In this document: piece after piece, positions 9,377-16,736 of the stretch
Numbering within the stretch: position 1 is the first letter of the stretch
Layout: every line of letters begins with the position of its first letter
Origin: Natrialba hulunbeirensis JCM 10989
GTDB lineage: Archaea > Halobacteriota > Halobacteria > Halobacteriales > Natrialbaceae
Direction: 5' to 3'
Assembly (NCBI RefSeq): GCF_000337575.1
Contig: NZ_AOIM01000035.1
Span: 173,498 to 237,497 of the forward strand
DNA length: 64,000 nt
The notes under the pieces: generated by a model
The model's database searches: none
What the model was told of the DNA's origin: nothing
Seen by the model: the letters and a program-made list of their open reading frames with translations, nothing else
Position numbers and translations under genes: made by a program

Positions 9377-9949
9377 ATGGCAACCGACCGAGACGATCGG
9401 CGCAGTACCGACGCCCACGGACACGACGTCATCGATCCCCTCTACGTTGGGATCGTAACGGTCTCGAGTTCGCGCGCGCAGGCCGACGATACCGGGTCCG
9501 AACCCGACGACCCCGGCGGTGACACCATCGAGGAGTGCTTCAAAGCCGAGGGCCACGAGGTACAAGAGCGGCTGCTCGTCCGAGACGACTATTCGTCGAT
9601 CCGGACCGCCGTTCGCGGCCTCGTTGCTCGACCCGATATCGACGTCGTCGTCACGACCGGGGGGACGGGCGTCACCGCGGACGATGTGTCCCCCGAGGCG
9701 ACATCCTCGCTGTTCGAACGGGACCTCCCGGGCTTCGGCGAGCGCTTTCGAGCGCTTTCGTGGGAGGAGATCGGCACGCGGGCGATTGCCTCGCGTGCGA
9801 CTGCCGGAATCGCCGTCGACACACCGGTGTTTTGCATCCCGGGGAGCACCGGCGCGTGTCAGACCGCCTGCGAGCAGTTGATCGTCCCCGAGTCGCCCCA
9901 CCTTGCGGGGCTGGCGACGCGCCACGGAGCCGACGGCGAAAATCAGTAG
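9377..9949 (+). CDS. moaB: MoaB/Mog-family molybdenum cofactor biosynthesis protein
   Basis: The 190-residue product has the MoaB/MogA fold signatures: YVGIVTVSSSR near the start, VVVTTGGTGVTADD (residues about 91-104) for molybdopterin binding, and PVFCIPGSTGACQTACEQLI near the C-terminus. The family adenylylates molybdopterin before metal insertion for tungsten or molybdenum enzymes. ATG at 9377 is preferred over the upstream in-frame start at 9266 because the extra residues overlap the divergent gene and do not fit the family. It is transcribed away from the DUF6498 gene. Confidence 0.88.
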   Translation: MATDRDDRRSTDAHGHDVIDPLYVGIVTVSSSRAQADDTGSEPDDPGGDTIEECFKAEGHEVQERLLVRDDYSSIRTAVRGLVARPDIDVVVTTGGTGVTADDVSPEATSSLFERDLPGFGERFRALSWEEIGTRAIASRATAGIAVDTPVFCIPGSTGACQTACEQLIVPESPHLAGLATRHGADGENQ

Positions 9950-10065
9950 TGCTCCATCGCTGCTCGTGAGTGGACGCTGTAAGATCGACCTCGACCTCGA
10001 CCTCGTGCTCGTGCTCGTGCGACCGACACCGTTGAGTACTCCCTCTTGCTAGTGCGAGACGACCG

Positions 10066-10713
10066 ATGCCCGACTGTGACTACTGCGACGCATCGTTCGA
10101 CGCCGAGGAGACCTACCTGGCCCACCTCGGGCGCGACCACGCCGACGAACTCGGGCGCATCGACCGCCGCCGCGTCGCCACAGCGGGGGAACTCGAGTCC
10201 CCCTCGCAGTCACAGTCGGGACCAGCGGGCGGCAAGGATCCGATCATCGTCTACGGGCTCGCGCTTTCGTTCGTCCTGCTCGTGATTGGCTCGGCCGGTT
10301 ACATCGTCGCATCTGGGCTGAGCGAGAGCGGTGAGGTCCACGAACACGGTGAGATCACCGTCAGTGTCGACGGCGAGGCGATCGACTTCGAGCAGTCTCA
10401 GTATTACTACGAGGAACTCGGCGGCACGTTCCACTTCCACCCGAACGACGGCAACGTCTGGCATATGCACCCCGAACGGGTCACGTTCGGCGAAGCGATG
10501 TCCGACATCGAGATGCCGATCACCACCTCTACGATCAGCATCCACGGCACGACCTACGACGACAGTGACGACGGGACGAGTGTCGAGATGACGGTCAACC
10601 GCGCTCCCGCGGACCCTGATCAGGAACTCACAGAGGGTGACCACATCCGCATTGTCGTCGAAACCGACGAGGGCGACGGGTTGCCGGACGACGCGACCGA
10701 GTCGGAGTCGTAA
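10066..10713 (+). CDS. C2H2 zinc-finger membrane-anchored protein
   Basis: Residues 4-25 form a C2H2-type zinc finger (Cys4, Cys7, His20, His25). A single membrane helix follows at about 59-85. The C-terminal part is outside the cell and contains a His-rich patch (FHFHPNDGNVWHMHPER, about residues 123-139). The layout means the finger faces the cytoplasm and the His-rich domain faces outside. I do not recognise a named family for the outer domain. A role in metal sensing or membrane signalling is possible but only inferred. It stands alone, between moaB and the RPA operon. Confidence 0.75.
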   Translation: MPDCDYCDASFDAEETYLAHLGRDHADELGRIDRRRVATAGELESPSQSQSGPAGGKDPIIVYGLALSFVLLVIGSAGYIVASGLSESGEVHEHGEITVSVDGEAIDFEQSQYYYEELGGTFHFHPNDGNVWHMHPERVTFGEAMSDIEMPITTSTISIHGTTYDDSDDGTSVEMTVNRAPADPDQELTEGDHIRIVVETDEGDGLPDDATESES

Positions 10714-10765
10714 CGATGTCTTCGCCCAGTGCGCACGGTTCACTTTCACTCCGGTAACCGCACTT

Positions 10766-10832
10766 TAAATATGATCGGGCGCGAATGGACGTATGCCTCC
10801 CAGTGAAACCAAAGAGGAGGCGTGACACCATG
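10766..10832 (+). promoter_or_regulatory. RPA operon promoter and Shine-Dalgarno leader
   Basis: A clear TATA element TTTAAATA (10766-10773) predicts transcription starting near 10795. That is downstream of the ATG at 10785 and upstream of GGAGG at 10816-10820, which stands 9 bases before the ATG at 10830. The gene therefore probably has a short 5' leader with a true ribosome site, unlike the leaderless genes around it, and this decides the start at 10830. Confidence 0.65.
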
Positions 10833-11759
10833 AGCGACGTACGACAGCATGCGGACGATATCCACGACCAGTTTTCGGACCACCTCGACGTGAGCGTCGA
10901 GGACGTCGAAGAGCGCCTGGCCACGCTCGTCGACGAATACAAAGTACCAATGGACGAGGCGCGCCGAAGCGTCACCAACCACTACTTAGAGGAAGCCGGC
11001 CTCGACCGCGAGGACCTCTCGAGTGGCTCCAGCGAGGCGGTGAACGTCGAAGACGTCGACGAACCCGAGCAGTGGGTCGACCTCACGGCGAAAGTCATCG
11101 AACTCTGGGATCCACGCAGCGACTCCGTCGCCCAGGTCGGCCTGCTCGGCGACCCGACGGGGACGATCAAGTTCACCAAGTGGGCCAAATCAGAACTGCC
11201 CGCACTCGAGGAGGGCGGGGTCTACTCCCTCGAGAACGTCGTCACCGACGAGTACCAGGGACGGTACTCGGTCAAACTCAACAGCACGACCATCATCGAG
11301 GAACTCGACGAGGAACTCGAGGTCGGCGACGATACGAGCGAGATCGAAGGGGCGCTCATCGACATGCAAAGCGGGAGCGGCCTCATCAAGCGCTGCCCGA
11401 AGGAGGACTGCACCAGAGTGCTCCAGAACGGGCGCTGTAACGAACACGGCGAGGTCGAAGGCGAATTCGACCTTCGGATCAAGGCCGTCGTCGACGACGG
11501 ACTCGACGCCCACGAGGTCATCTTCGATAAGGACGCGACGGAGAACCTGACCGGGCTCTCTCTCGAGGAGGCCAAGGATATGGCGATGGACGCGCTTGAC
11601 ACGACCGTCGTCGCCGACGAAATCGCAGACGATATCGTCGGCACCTACTACCGCATCGAGGGGCCAACGTTCGGCCGCTACGTGCTCGCAGACGACGTCT
11701 CCGAACTCGACGGGCCCGCCGATGCTGAACAGTTGCTGATCAAAGCGAGGTCGATGTAA
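10830..11759 (+). CDS. rpa3: replication protein A (single-stranded DNA-binding, RPA3 type)
   Basis: The 309-residue protein begins MSDVRQHADDIHDQFSDHL, typical of haloarchaeal RPA. It has a helical N-terminal domain, an OB fold at about residues 75-170 (LTAKVIELWDPRSDSVAQVG, SLENVVTDEYQGRYSVKL) and a zinc finger at about 188-206 (Cys-x4-Cys, then Cys-x2-His). It coats single-stranded DNA in replication and repair. Length, single OB fold and the following RPA-associated gene match RPA3 of Haloferax rather than RPA1 or RPA2. The stop is 2 bases before the next ATG. Confidence 0.87.
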   Translation: MSDVRQHADDIHDQFSDHLDVSVEDVEERLATLVDEYKVPMDEARRSVTNHYLEEAGLDREDLSSGSSEAVNVEDVDEPEQWVDLTAKVIELWDPRSDSVAQVGLLGDPTGTIKFTKWAKSELPALEEGGVYSLENVVTDEYQGRYSVKLNSTTIIEELDEELEVGDDTSEIEGALIDMQSGSGLIKRCPKEDCTRVLQNGRCNEHGEVEGEFDLRIKAVVDDGLDAHEVIFDKDATENLTGLSLEEAKDMAMDALDTTVVADEIADDIVGTYYRIEGPTFGRYVLADDVSELDGPADAEQLLIKARSM

Positions 11760-11761
11760 CC

Positions 11762-12394
11762 ATGAGCCAGTCAGAACTCACCCGCGAAGTCGCCCGCCGC
11801 GTCTTCGCCTCGGAATTCAACGATTCGACGTACACGTTCAAAGAAAGCGACGACGAGCGCGCGCCGAACTTCGCCCTGCTCCCGACGGGCGACCGTGCAA
11901 ACCGCGTGTTCATCGTCGGCACCCTCACCGAAACCGAGGACGTCGGCGAGGACAGCGAGTACTGGCGCGGCCGCGTCGTCGACCCGACGGGGACGTTCTT
12001 CGTCTACGCCGGCCAGTACCAGCCCGAAGCGGCCTCGATCTTGCGCGAGACTGAGCCGCCGGCATACGTCTCGGTCGTCGGCAAGCCCCGGACCTACGAG
12101 ACCGAGGACGGCAGCGTCAACGTCTCCGTCCGACCCGAATCGATCGCCGTCGTCGATGCCGCAACTCGTGACCGCTGGGTCGTCGAGACCGCAGAACGCA
12201 CGCTCGACCGCATCGAGGCCTTCGAGGAGTGGGAGGCCGAACAGGAGGCCCCCGAGAGCGCCTCGACTGCGCCGACGAACGAGTACGCCCAGATGGCCCG
12301 CGAGCAGTACGACTCGCCGGTCGTCAACTACCGCAACGACGTGATTCAGGCACTCGAGCAACTCGAGGAGCAAGAAGCCGACGCGACGGCGTAA
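11762..12394 (+). CDS. rpap3: RPA-associated protein
   Basis: This 210-residue protein directly follows RPA, as in Haloferax, where RPA genes are paired with a partner containing its own OB fold (COG3390 type). The N-terminus (ELTREVARRVFASEFNDSTYTF) and the central barrel (NRVFIVGTLTETEDVG, RGRVVDPTGTFFVYAGQYQPEA) fit that family. The C-terminus is an acidic helix. In Haloferax the partner and RPA act together on single-stranded DNA. A phosphoesterase gene that I recall as the third member in Haloferax is not present; repeats and a glyoxalase-like gene follow instead. Confidence 0.82.
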   Translation: MSQSELTREVARRVFASEFNDSTYTFKESDDERAPNFALLPTGDRANRVFIVGTLTETEDVGEDSEYWRGRVVDPTGTFFVYAGQYQPEAASILRETEPPAYVSVVGKPRTYETEDGSVNVSVRPESIAVVDAATRDRWVVETAERTLDRIEAFEEWEAEQEAPESASTAPTNEYAQMAREQYDSPVVNYRNDVIQALEQLEEQEADATA

Positions 12395-12495
12395 CCGCCA
12401 GCGTCGAGTCGATTTTTCGGCCGTGTGATGTGAGGTACGACACTGATAGCGTACCTACTCTGACACCCGCAGTCGCGCTGCCGCCCCGCTACACC

Positions 12496-12598
12496 GCTGC
12501 ACCGCCACCCGGTACATCACCACCAGACTGCTGCACCGCCGCCCCGGCACACCACCACCAGACCGCTGCACCGCCGCCCCGGCACACCACCACACCGC
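12496..12598. repeat. three-copy tandem minisatellite, 34-35 bp unit
   Basis: Copies begin at 12496, 12530 and 12565 with GCTGCACCGCC. Copies two and three are identical for about 29 bases; copy one differs at several sites. The block lies in the roughly 285-base gap after the RPA operon. The C-rich run has no spacers, so it is not a CRISPR array. Confidence 0.85.
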
Positions 12599-12679
12599 CC
12601 CACTTCCAGACCCCTTCCTTCCATCCCACTGCCCGTCGCCGGCCCCACTGTTACCCGCTCGGGCGGCGTACACGAACCC

Positions 12680-13198
12680 ATGCCCGAGTCGAACGAGTCC
12701 ACGTCTGAGTCGAGCGACACCAGAACCGAGCCGAACACAGACCACACCGACGACCGCCCGCAACTCGTCGGCATCAACCACGTCGCCCTCGAGGTCGGCG
12801 ACATCGAGGACGCACTCGAGTTCTACGCGTCGCTATTCGCGTTCGACCTCCGGGGACGGTCGGAGACGGCGGCGTTTCTCGACATGGGCGATCAGTTCAT
12901 CGCGCTATCGGAGACCGCCAACGCGGCGGCGACCGCGGACGAGAAGCGCCATTTCGGCCTCGTCGTCGATGACCTCGACACCGCCGAGCGCCGGCTCGAC
13001 GATCAGGGTGTCGACCCCCTCGACGTGTCGGGACTCGAGTTCCGTGATCCCTGGGGGAACCGCGTCCAACTGGTCGAGTACGGCGAGATCCAGTTTACGA
13101 AGGCCGAGCACGTGCGCGAGGGGATGGGACTCGAACTCGAGAAGTCGGCGGATGCGATCGCCGAACTGGCCGAGAAGGGGCTGGTACCGGAGTCGTAA
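12680..13198 (+). CDS. VOC (glyoxalase/bleomycin-resistance fold) family protein
   Basis: After an acidic, serine-rich N-terminal extension (residues 1-28) the protein has one VOC domain: INHVALEVGDIEDALEFYASLF opens the first beta-alpha-beta module, HFGLVVDDLDTAERRL opens the second and FRDPWGNRVQLVEY closes it. His33 and Glu135 are candidate metal ligands. The helical tail (about 145-172) is extra. VOC enzymes include dioxygenases, isomerases and resistance proteins, so the substrate cannot be assigned. It stands alone. Confidence 0.8.
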   Translation: MPESNESTSESSDTRTEPNTDHTDDRPQLVGINHVALEVGDIEDALEFYASLFAFDLRGRSETAAFLDMGDQFIALSETANAAATADEKRHFGLVVDDLDTAERRLDDQGVDPLDVSGLEFRDPWGNRVQLVEYGEIQFTKAEHVREGMGLELEKSADAIAELAEKGLVPES

Positions 13199-13316
13199 GC
13201 GTCCGAGCGTCCGAGCGTGCGACACCGGGCGACGAGCTGGCCGTTCGAACCGAATTCAATCTTCTCGTCTGACGAACCGTTAAGTGGAATGCCCGGTGAG
13301 TAACTGACGAGTACGA

Positions 13317-13778
13317 ATGGGCAACAAGAACAAGACGATCTCGTTTCGCGTCAACGAGGACGCGTTCGACGCGCTCCAGGACATCGCCGAGGAGCGCGAC
13401 ATCTCGCTGTCCGCGGTGTTTCGCGACTACGTCGACCAGCTCGTCGAGCACGACGGGCAGGTCGCGGTCGTCCCCGAGCGCGACCTCGAGATCAGATCGG
13501 CCGAGGGTGCTGGCAGCAGCGACGGCGACGACGCGGACCTCTCGTTCCCGCCGACCGTCGAGGTCCCGAAGAGTTTCATCCGCGAGCACGAACGACTCGA
13601 ACTCGAGACTGACCACCTTCGTGAGCAACTCGACGAGTACAAGGCCTACGTCACGCAGCTCCAGGATCGACTCGAGGACGAGGAAGACGAGGTGCTGTTG
13701 CTCGACGATCTCGACGATTTTGACGGCCTCGATGATCTCGATAGCGCGGACGTAGACGACTCCTACCAGCTTCGGTAG
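13317..13778 (+). CDS. CopG-type ribbon-helix-helix protein with coiled-coil tail
   Basis: Residues 1-45 (KTISFRVNEDAFDALQDIAEERDISLSAVFRDYV) form a ribbon-helix-helix domain, a DNA-binding fold that dimerises. The middle is acidic linker. Residues about 85-125 form a coiled coil (FIREHERLELETDHLREQLDEYKAYV), and the end is an Asp/Leu-rich tail. It resembles small haloarchaeal CopG-family proteins of unknown target. There is no neighbouring toxin gene, so it is not an obvious antitoxin. Confidence 0.75.
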   Translation: MGNKNKTISFRVNEDAFDALQDIAEERDISLSAVFRDYVDQLVEHDGQVAVVPERDLEIRSAEGAGSSDGDDADLSFPPTVEVPKSFIREHERLELETDHLREQLDEYKAYVTQLQDRLEDEEDEVLLLDDLDDFDGLDDLDSADVDDSYQLR

Positions 13779-13852
13779 GTGGGCGGCGGTTGCGAAGCTG
13801 TGGAGATACGAAAGTTCGAGTCTGCCCCCTCCCCGTCAGCCGCTTCCGGTAG

Positions 13853-14818
13853 TTAGTCGAACGCCGGCAGTACATCCTCACCGAACGCCTCGATGAACTC
13901 CTCCTGATTCGTGTTGACGTTGTGGAGGTAGACTCGATCGACATCGAGTTCCAGATCCTGTTCGATCCACTCGCGGTGCTCCTCCAGATCCGCGGAGACG
14001 CGAACGTTCGCCTCTACGTCCTCGTCACTGATCTGTGCCCCAAGTTCGTCGTAATCCTCCGGCGTCCGAAGTTCCTGCGTCACCGTCCCCGGAATACACT
14101 GATTTCGCCACTGTTCGACCGCGCCCTCGAGTGCAGCCTCCTCGTCGCTCGCGTAGGAGTGCTGGGCCTTGAGGTAGACCGGCTTCTCCGGGGCATGCTC
14201 GCGGAACGCCTCGACGCGAGCCGCGTCGTCCTCGTGATTCGGCGTCGCGATGGTGATCATGCCGTCGGCCCACTCGGCCAGCCACTCGGCGGTTTCCTCG
14301 GACAGCGCCGCCCCGATCAGCGGCGGTGGCGTCTCCGGGCGGGAGTACAGCGTCGCCTGCTCGACGTCGACGCGCCCGTGGTGGGTCACCTCCTCGCCAT
14401 CCCAGAGGCGGCGCATGATCGTCGCACACTCCTCGAGACGCGCGTTTCGCTCCTCCTTGATCGGCCAGTCCACACCCGTAATGCCCTCGTTGAGCACCTG
14501 CCCGCTGCCGACCGCAAGCCAGAACTGCTCCGGATACATCTCGCGCAGCGTCGCCGCTCCCTGCGCGATGATCGCCGGATGGTAGCGGTAGCCGGGCGCG
14601 TTGACCGTTCCGAACGTCAGGTCTGTCGCCTCCAGCGCTGACCCGAGCCACGACCAGACGAGCCCCGACTCGCCCTGTTGCTCGCTCCAGGGATGGAAGT
14701 GATCCGAAGCGAGTGCGTGCTCGAAGCCCTCCTCGTCTGCGAGTTGGGCGTACTCGAGTACCTCGCTCGGCGCGAACTGTTCGTGGGAAGCGTGGTAGCC
14801 GAGGACGTCGGCTGTCAT
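13853..14818 (-). CDS. LLM-class flavin-dependent oxidoreductase (TIGR03885-like)
   Basis: The 321-residue protein is a luciferase-like TIM barrel. LGYHASHEQFAPSEVLEYAQLADEEGFEHALASDHFHPW at the N-terminus and SGLVWSWLGSALEATDLTFGT match the F420/flavin-dependent oxidoreductases of the TIGR03557/TIGR03885 group. AVGSGQVLNEGI and PPPLIGAA are cofactor-pocket strands. The family includes F420-dependent glucose-6-phosphate dehydrogenase-like enzymes and non-F420 members; the cofactor cannot be told from the sequence. It is a single gene transcribed towards the CopG-type gene. Confidence 0.82.
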   Translation of the reverse strand: MTADVLGYHASHEQFAPSEVLEYAQLADEEGFEHALASDHFHPWSEQQGESGLVWSWLGSALEATDLTFGTVNAPGYRYHPAIIAQGAATLREMYPEQFWLAVGSGQVLNEGITGVDWPIKEERNARLEECATIMRRLWDGEEVTHHGRVDVEQATLYSRPETPPPLIGAALSEETAEWLAEWADGMITIATPNHEDDAARVEAFREHAPEKPVYLKAQHSYASDEEAALEGAVEQWRNQCIPGTVTQELRTPEDYDELGAQISDEDVEANVRVSADLEEHREWIEQDLELDVDRVYLHNVNTNQEEFIEAFGEDVLPAFD

Positions 14819-14841
14819 TGGTGGTCACCTGGTGTTTTGGT

Positions 14842-14883
14842 GGATCGTGTCTGAGTGGTCTGGGATCGTGTCCGGGTGGTCTG
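14842..14883. repeat. 21-bp tandem repeat, two copies
   Basis: GGATCGTGTCTGAGTGGTCT(G) at 14842-14862 is followed directly by a copy differing at two positions (14863-14883). It lies just upstream of the LLM oxidoreductase start, so it may influence that promoter region. The rest of 14884-15092 shows no gene. Confidence 0.8.
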
Positions 14884-15092
14884 CAGCGTCGGATGGCCAG
14901 TGCCAGTGTGTTCGGGCCACCACCGACGTTGGAGCTGTTGGTGGAATCGTCCTCGGAATGAAGGGTGTGGCGACAACACGGTGGTGTCGTCTACGGATGA
15001 CTACTTAGTTTCTCGACGCGCAAGTGCATGAAGAGCGATTCGCAGGTGTGTCAATAGCCGGCCGGTTTCAGACGAGTTGCTGTGCGAGCGAA

Positions 15093-15548
15093 CTACCGCG
15101 CGAGATCCTGCTTTGCCTGCCGAATCTCGTCGCGCTTTTCGTCTGCGCCCTCGACCCGCGCGAGACTCTCGGCCGCCTCCAGCGTCCGCACGCCGCTGTC
15201 GAGGAAGGAGAGCACGTCGCCCGAATAGGCATAGACCATGTAGTCGTCGCTCATCACATCAACGATCGCATCGGGACCGAGTCCCTGCGCTCGTAACTCG
15301 AGTAGATACTCGATGAACTTGCGCTCGGGACAGCCACAGTAGGGGTTGTTGTCGCAGTCGCAGTCGAGGAAGTCCTCCGTGAAGTCGAGTACCCGATCCC
15401 GGGTCGCGTCGTCGAGCTTCTCGAGTCCTGCGCCCTGAAAGAGCATGTCGAGGGTGGCACCCTTGAACGCGCCTTTGGGGATGTTCGTCTCGAGCTGGGA
15501 GCTCAGTTGCCGGTGGTTCTTGACGTAGATCTTGTCGGTGATGGCCAC
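15093..15548 (-). CDS. DUF5814-like conserved haloarchaeal protein
   Basis: A GTG start at 15548 is chosen because the family, as I recall it, begins (M)AITDKIYVKNHRQ; the open frame upstream of it is low-complexity and unlike the family. The 151-residue product contains a Cys-rich segment DFLDCDCDNNPYCGCPERKF (about residues 67-86) that could bind zinc or an iron-sulfur cluster, then ALGPDAIVDVMSDDYM-like sequence and a C-terminal helix. Function is unknown. It lies alone upstream of the tRNA-His locus, on the opposite strand. Confidence 0.78.
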   Translation of the reverse strand: MAITDKIYVKNHRQLSSQLETNIPKGAFKGATLDMLFQGAGLEKLDDATRDRVLDFTEDFLDCDCDNNPYCGCPERKFIEYLLELRAQGLGPDAIVDVMSDDYMVYAYSGDVLSFLDSGVRTLEAAESLARVEGADEKRDEIRQAKQDLAR

Positions 15549-15719
15549 GCGTTGGCGGACGTACGACAGCGTGGCCGAAAAACGTCTCGGTCGGCGATTC
15601 AGGTTCCGATTCAGAACGTGACCGTGAGCGCCGGACAACCGCGGTATCTGCTACCACGATCACGTACGCGAGTCGTAACGTATTTCAGGTTAACCGGACC
15701 TACATACGTCTGCAAGCGT

Positions 15720-15792
15720 GTCCGGGTTGGGGTAGTGGTTATCCTTCAGCCTTGTGGAGGCTGAGACGCGGGTTCGATTCTCGCACCCGGAC
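15720..15792 (+). tRNA. tRNA-His (anticodon GTG)
   Basis: TCCGGGT (15721-15727) pairs with ACCCGGA (15785-15791). The extra G at 15720 pairs with C at 15792, the G-1:C73 pair that marks tRNA-His in archaea. The anticodon stem CAGCC/GGCTG encloses TTGTGGA with anticodon GTG. The T arm GCGGGTTCGATTCTCGC is standard. CCA is not encoded. Confidence 0.95.
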
Positions 15793-15903
15793 TTTCTGAC
15801 GACGACTTCACGGAGGAGTCGAAAGTCCGACCGAGATCGAACCAGACGAGTCGTGCGCAGCGCCAGCGAGCACGTCTCGGCGTGGTTCGATTCTCGCACC
15901 CGG
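15771..15903 (+). repeat. tRNA-His tail unit: duplicated T-arm end plus hairpins
   Basis: The tRNA sequence GGTTCGATTCTCGCACCCGG (15771-15790) recurs exactly at 15884-15903, 113 bases downstream. Between them, CGGACTTTC (15788-15796) pairs with GAAAGTCCG (15821-15829). CGAGATCGAACCA (15832-15844) pairs with the duplicated T arm at 15883-15896 with one bulge. Note that the first stem uses the last bases of the tRNA itself. The same layout follows tRNA-Phe and tRNA-Val in this window. Confidence 0.85.
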
Positions 15904-16012
15904 TCGTTTTCCTTACGAACACCCGGTCGGTCCAGTTCCGTCTGATCACTTCCTCTAAACACGTCACAGCAGCATCACTGACCTATTTTTACTCACCAAC
16001 AAACGTGCGCAT

Positions 16013-16594
16013 ATGCCACGGATTCCACCTGTCGACCCCGAGGAGTTCCCGGCCGACAAACGCGACCTGCTCGACACACTGTCCGACAAAGACGTCCCAC
16101 CCGAAGAACGCGGCCACTCACTCGAGGGCGGCACGCTGAACGTCTACCGAACCATGGGTCAGGACCCCGCACTGCTCGAGCAGTTCCGCGCCTACGGGTC
16201 CGCAGTCTGGCGCGAGAGCGGCCTTTCGCCCCACGAACGCGAGTTCGTGATCCTCGCGACGGCCTACTACGCCGATTCGGCCTACGAGTGGCACCAGCAC
16301 GTCCGCGTCGCACTCGACGAGGGGATGGATCCCGAACAGATTCTCGCCGTCTCCCGCGAGGAACAGGACCGACTCGAGTCCGACCACGCAGCGATCGTCG
16401 ACTACGTCGCGGCGTTCGTCACGGGTGAGGTCGACGACGCGATCCACGACCGCCTGGCCGAGTGCTACGATGACGAGACGATTCTGGGAATCGGGATGCT
16501 CTCAGGGTGTTATCTCGGCCTCGCCCGACTGTTAGACGCGCTCGCAGTCGAGTGTGAAGCGCCGTTCGTTGGTTGGGATCTCGAGAACTGCTGA
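16013..16594 (+). CDS. carboxymuconolactone decarboxylase (AhpD-like) family protein
   Basis: The 193-residue protein follows the all-helical CMD/AhpD pattern: LSPHEREFVILATAYYADSAYEWHQHVRVALDEGMDPEQI holds the His-x-His core (around residues 89-91). It lacks the Cys-x2-Cys pair of AhpD, so alkylhydroperoxidase activity is unlikely and a gamma-carboxymuconolactone decarboxylase-like role is better supported. The substrate is unknown. A TATA-like TATTTTTA lies about 30 bases upstream of the ATG, giving a probable leaderless start. It is a single gene between tRNA-His and the sugar ABC locus. Confidence 0.82.
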   Translation: MPRIPPVDPEEFPADKRDLLDTLSDKDVPPEERGHSLEGGTLNVYRTMGQDPALLEQFRAYGSAVWRESGLSPHEREFVILATAYYADSAYEWHQHVRVALDEGMDPEQILAVSREEQDRLESDHAAIVDYVAAFVTGEVDDAIHDRLAECYDDETILGIGMLSGCYLGLARLLDALAVECEAPFVGWDLENC

Positions 16595-16698
16595 GGAGGG
16601 GTTCGGTTCGAATCTGGTTGCGACGCGACCGGATCAGTCTGCCTGCCAGACTGGTCGCCTTCTTGTACTTACTCCAACATGTGGAAAACCATTATGAT

Positions 16699-16708
16699 AC
16701 CGATCGGT
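16699..16708. promoter_or_regulatory. palindrome upstream of binding-protein gene
   Basis: ACCGATCGGT is a perfect 10-base palindrome 28 bases before the ATG at 16737. It lies inside TATGA (16694-16698) and TCATA (16708-16712), which also form an inverted pair. This is a candidate operator for sugar control of the gene, but no known consensus was matched. Confidence 0.35.
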
Positions 16709-16736
16709 CATAGGGCACCCCATGGGAGACAAAACC

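Noticed and set aside
9966-10060. Possible small gene between moaB and the zinc-finger gene
   Set aside because: Only a degenerate CGACCTCGTGCTCGTG-type repeat is seen and frames have no start signal.
16699-16712. TrmB operator upstream of the binding protein
   Set aside because: The TrmB-type TACT-N-GAGTA pattern is not present; only a generic palindrome is.
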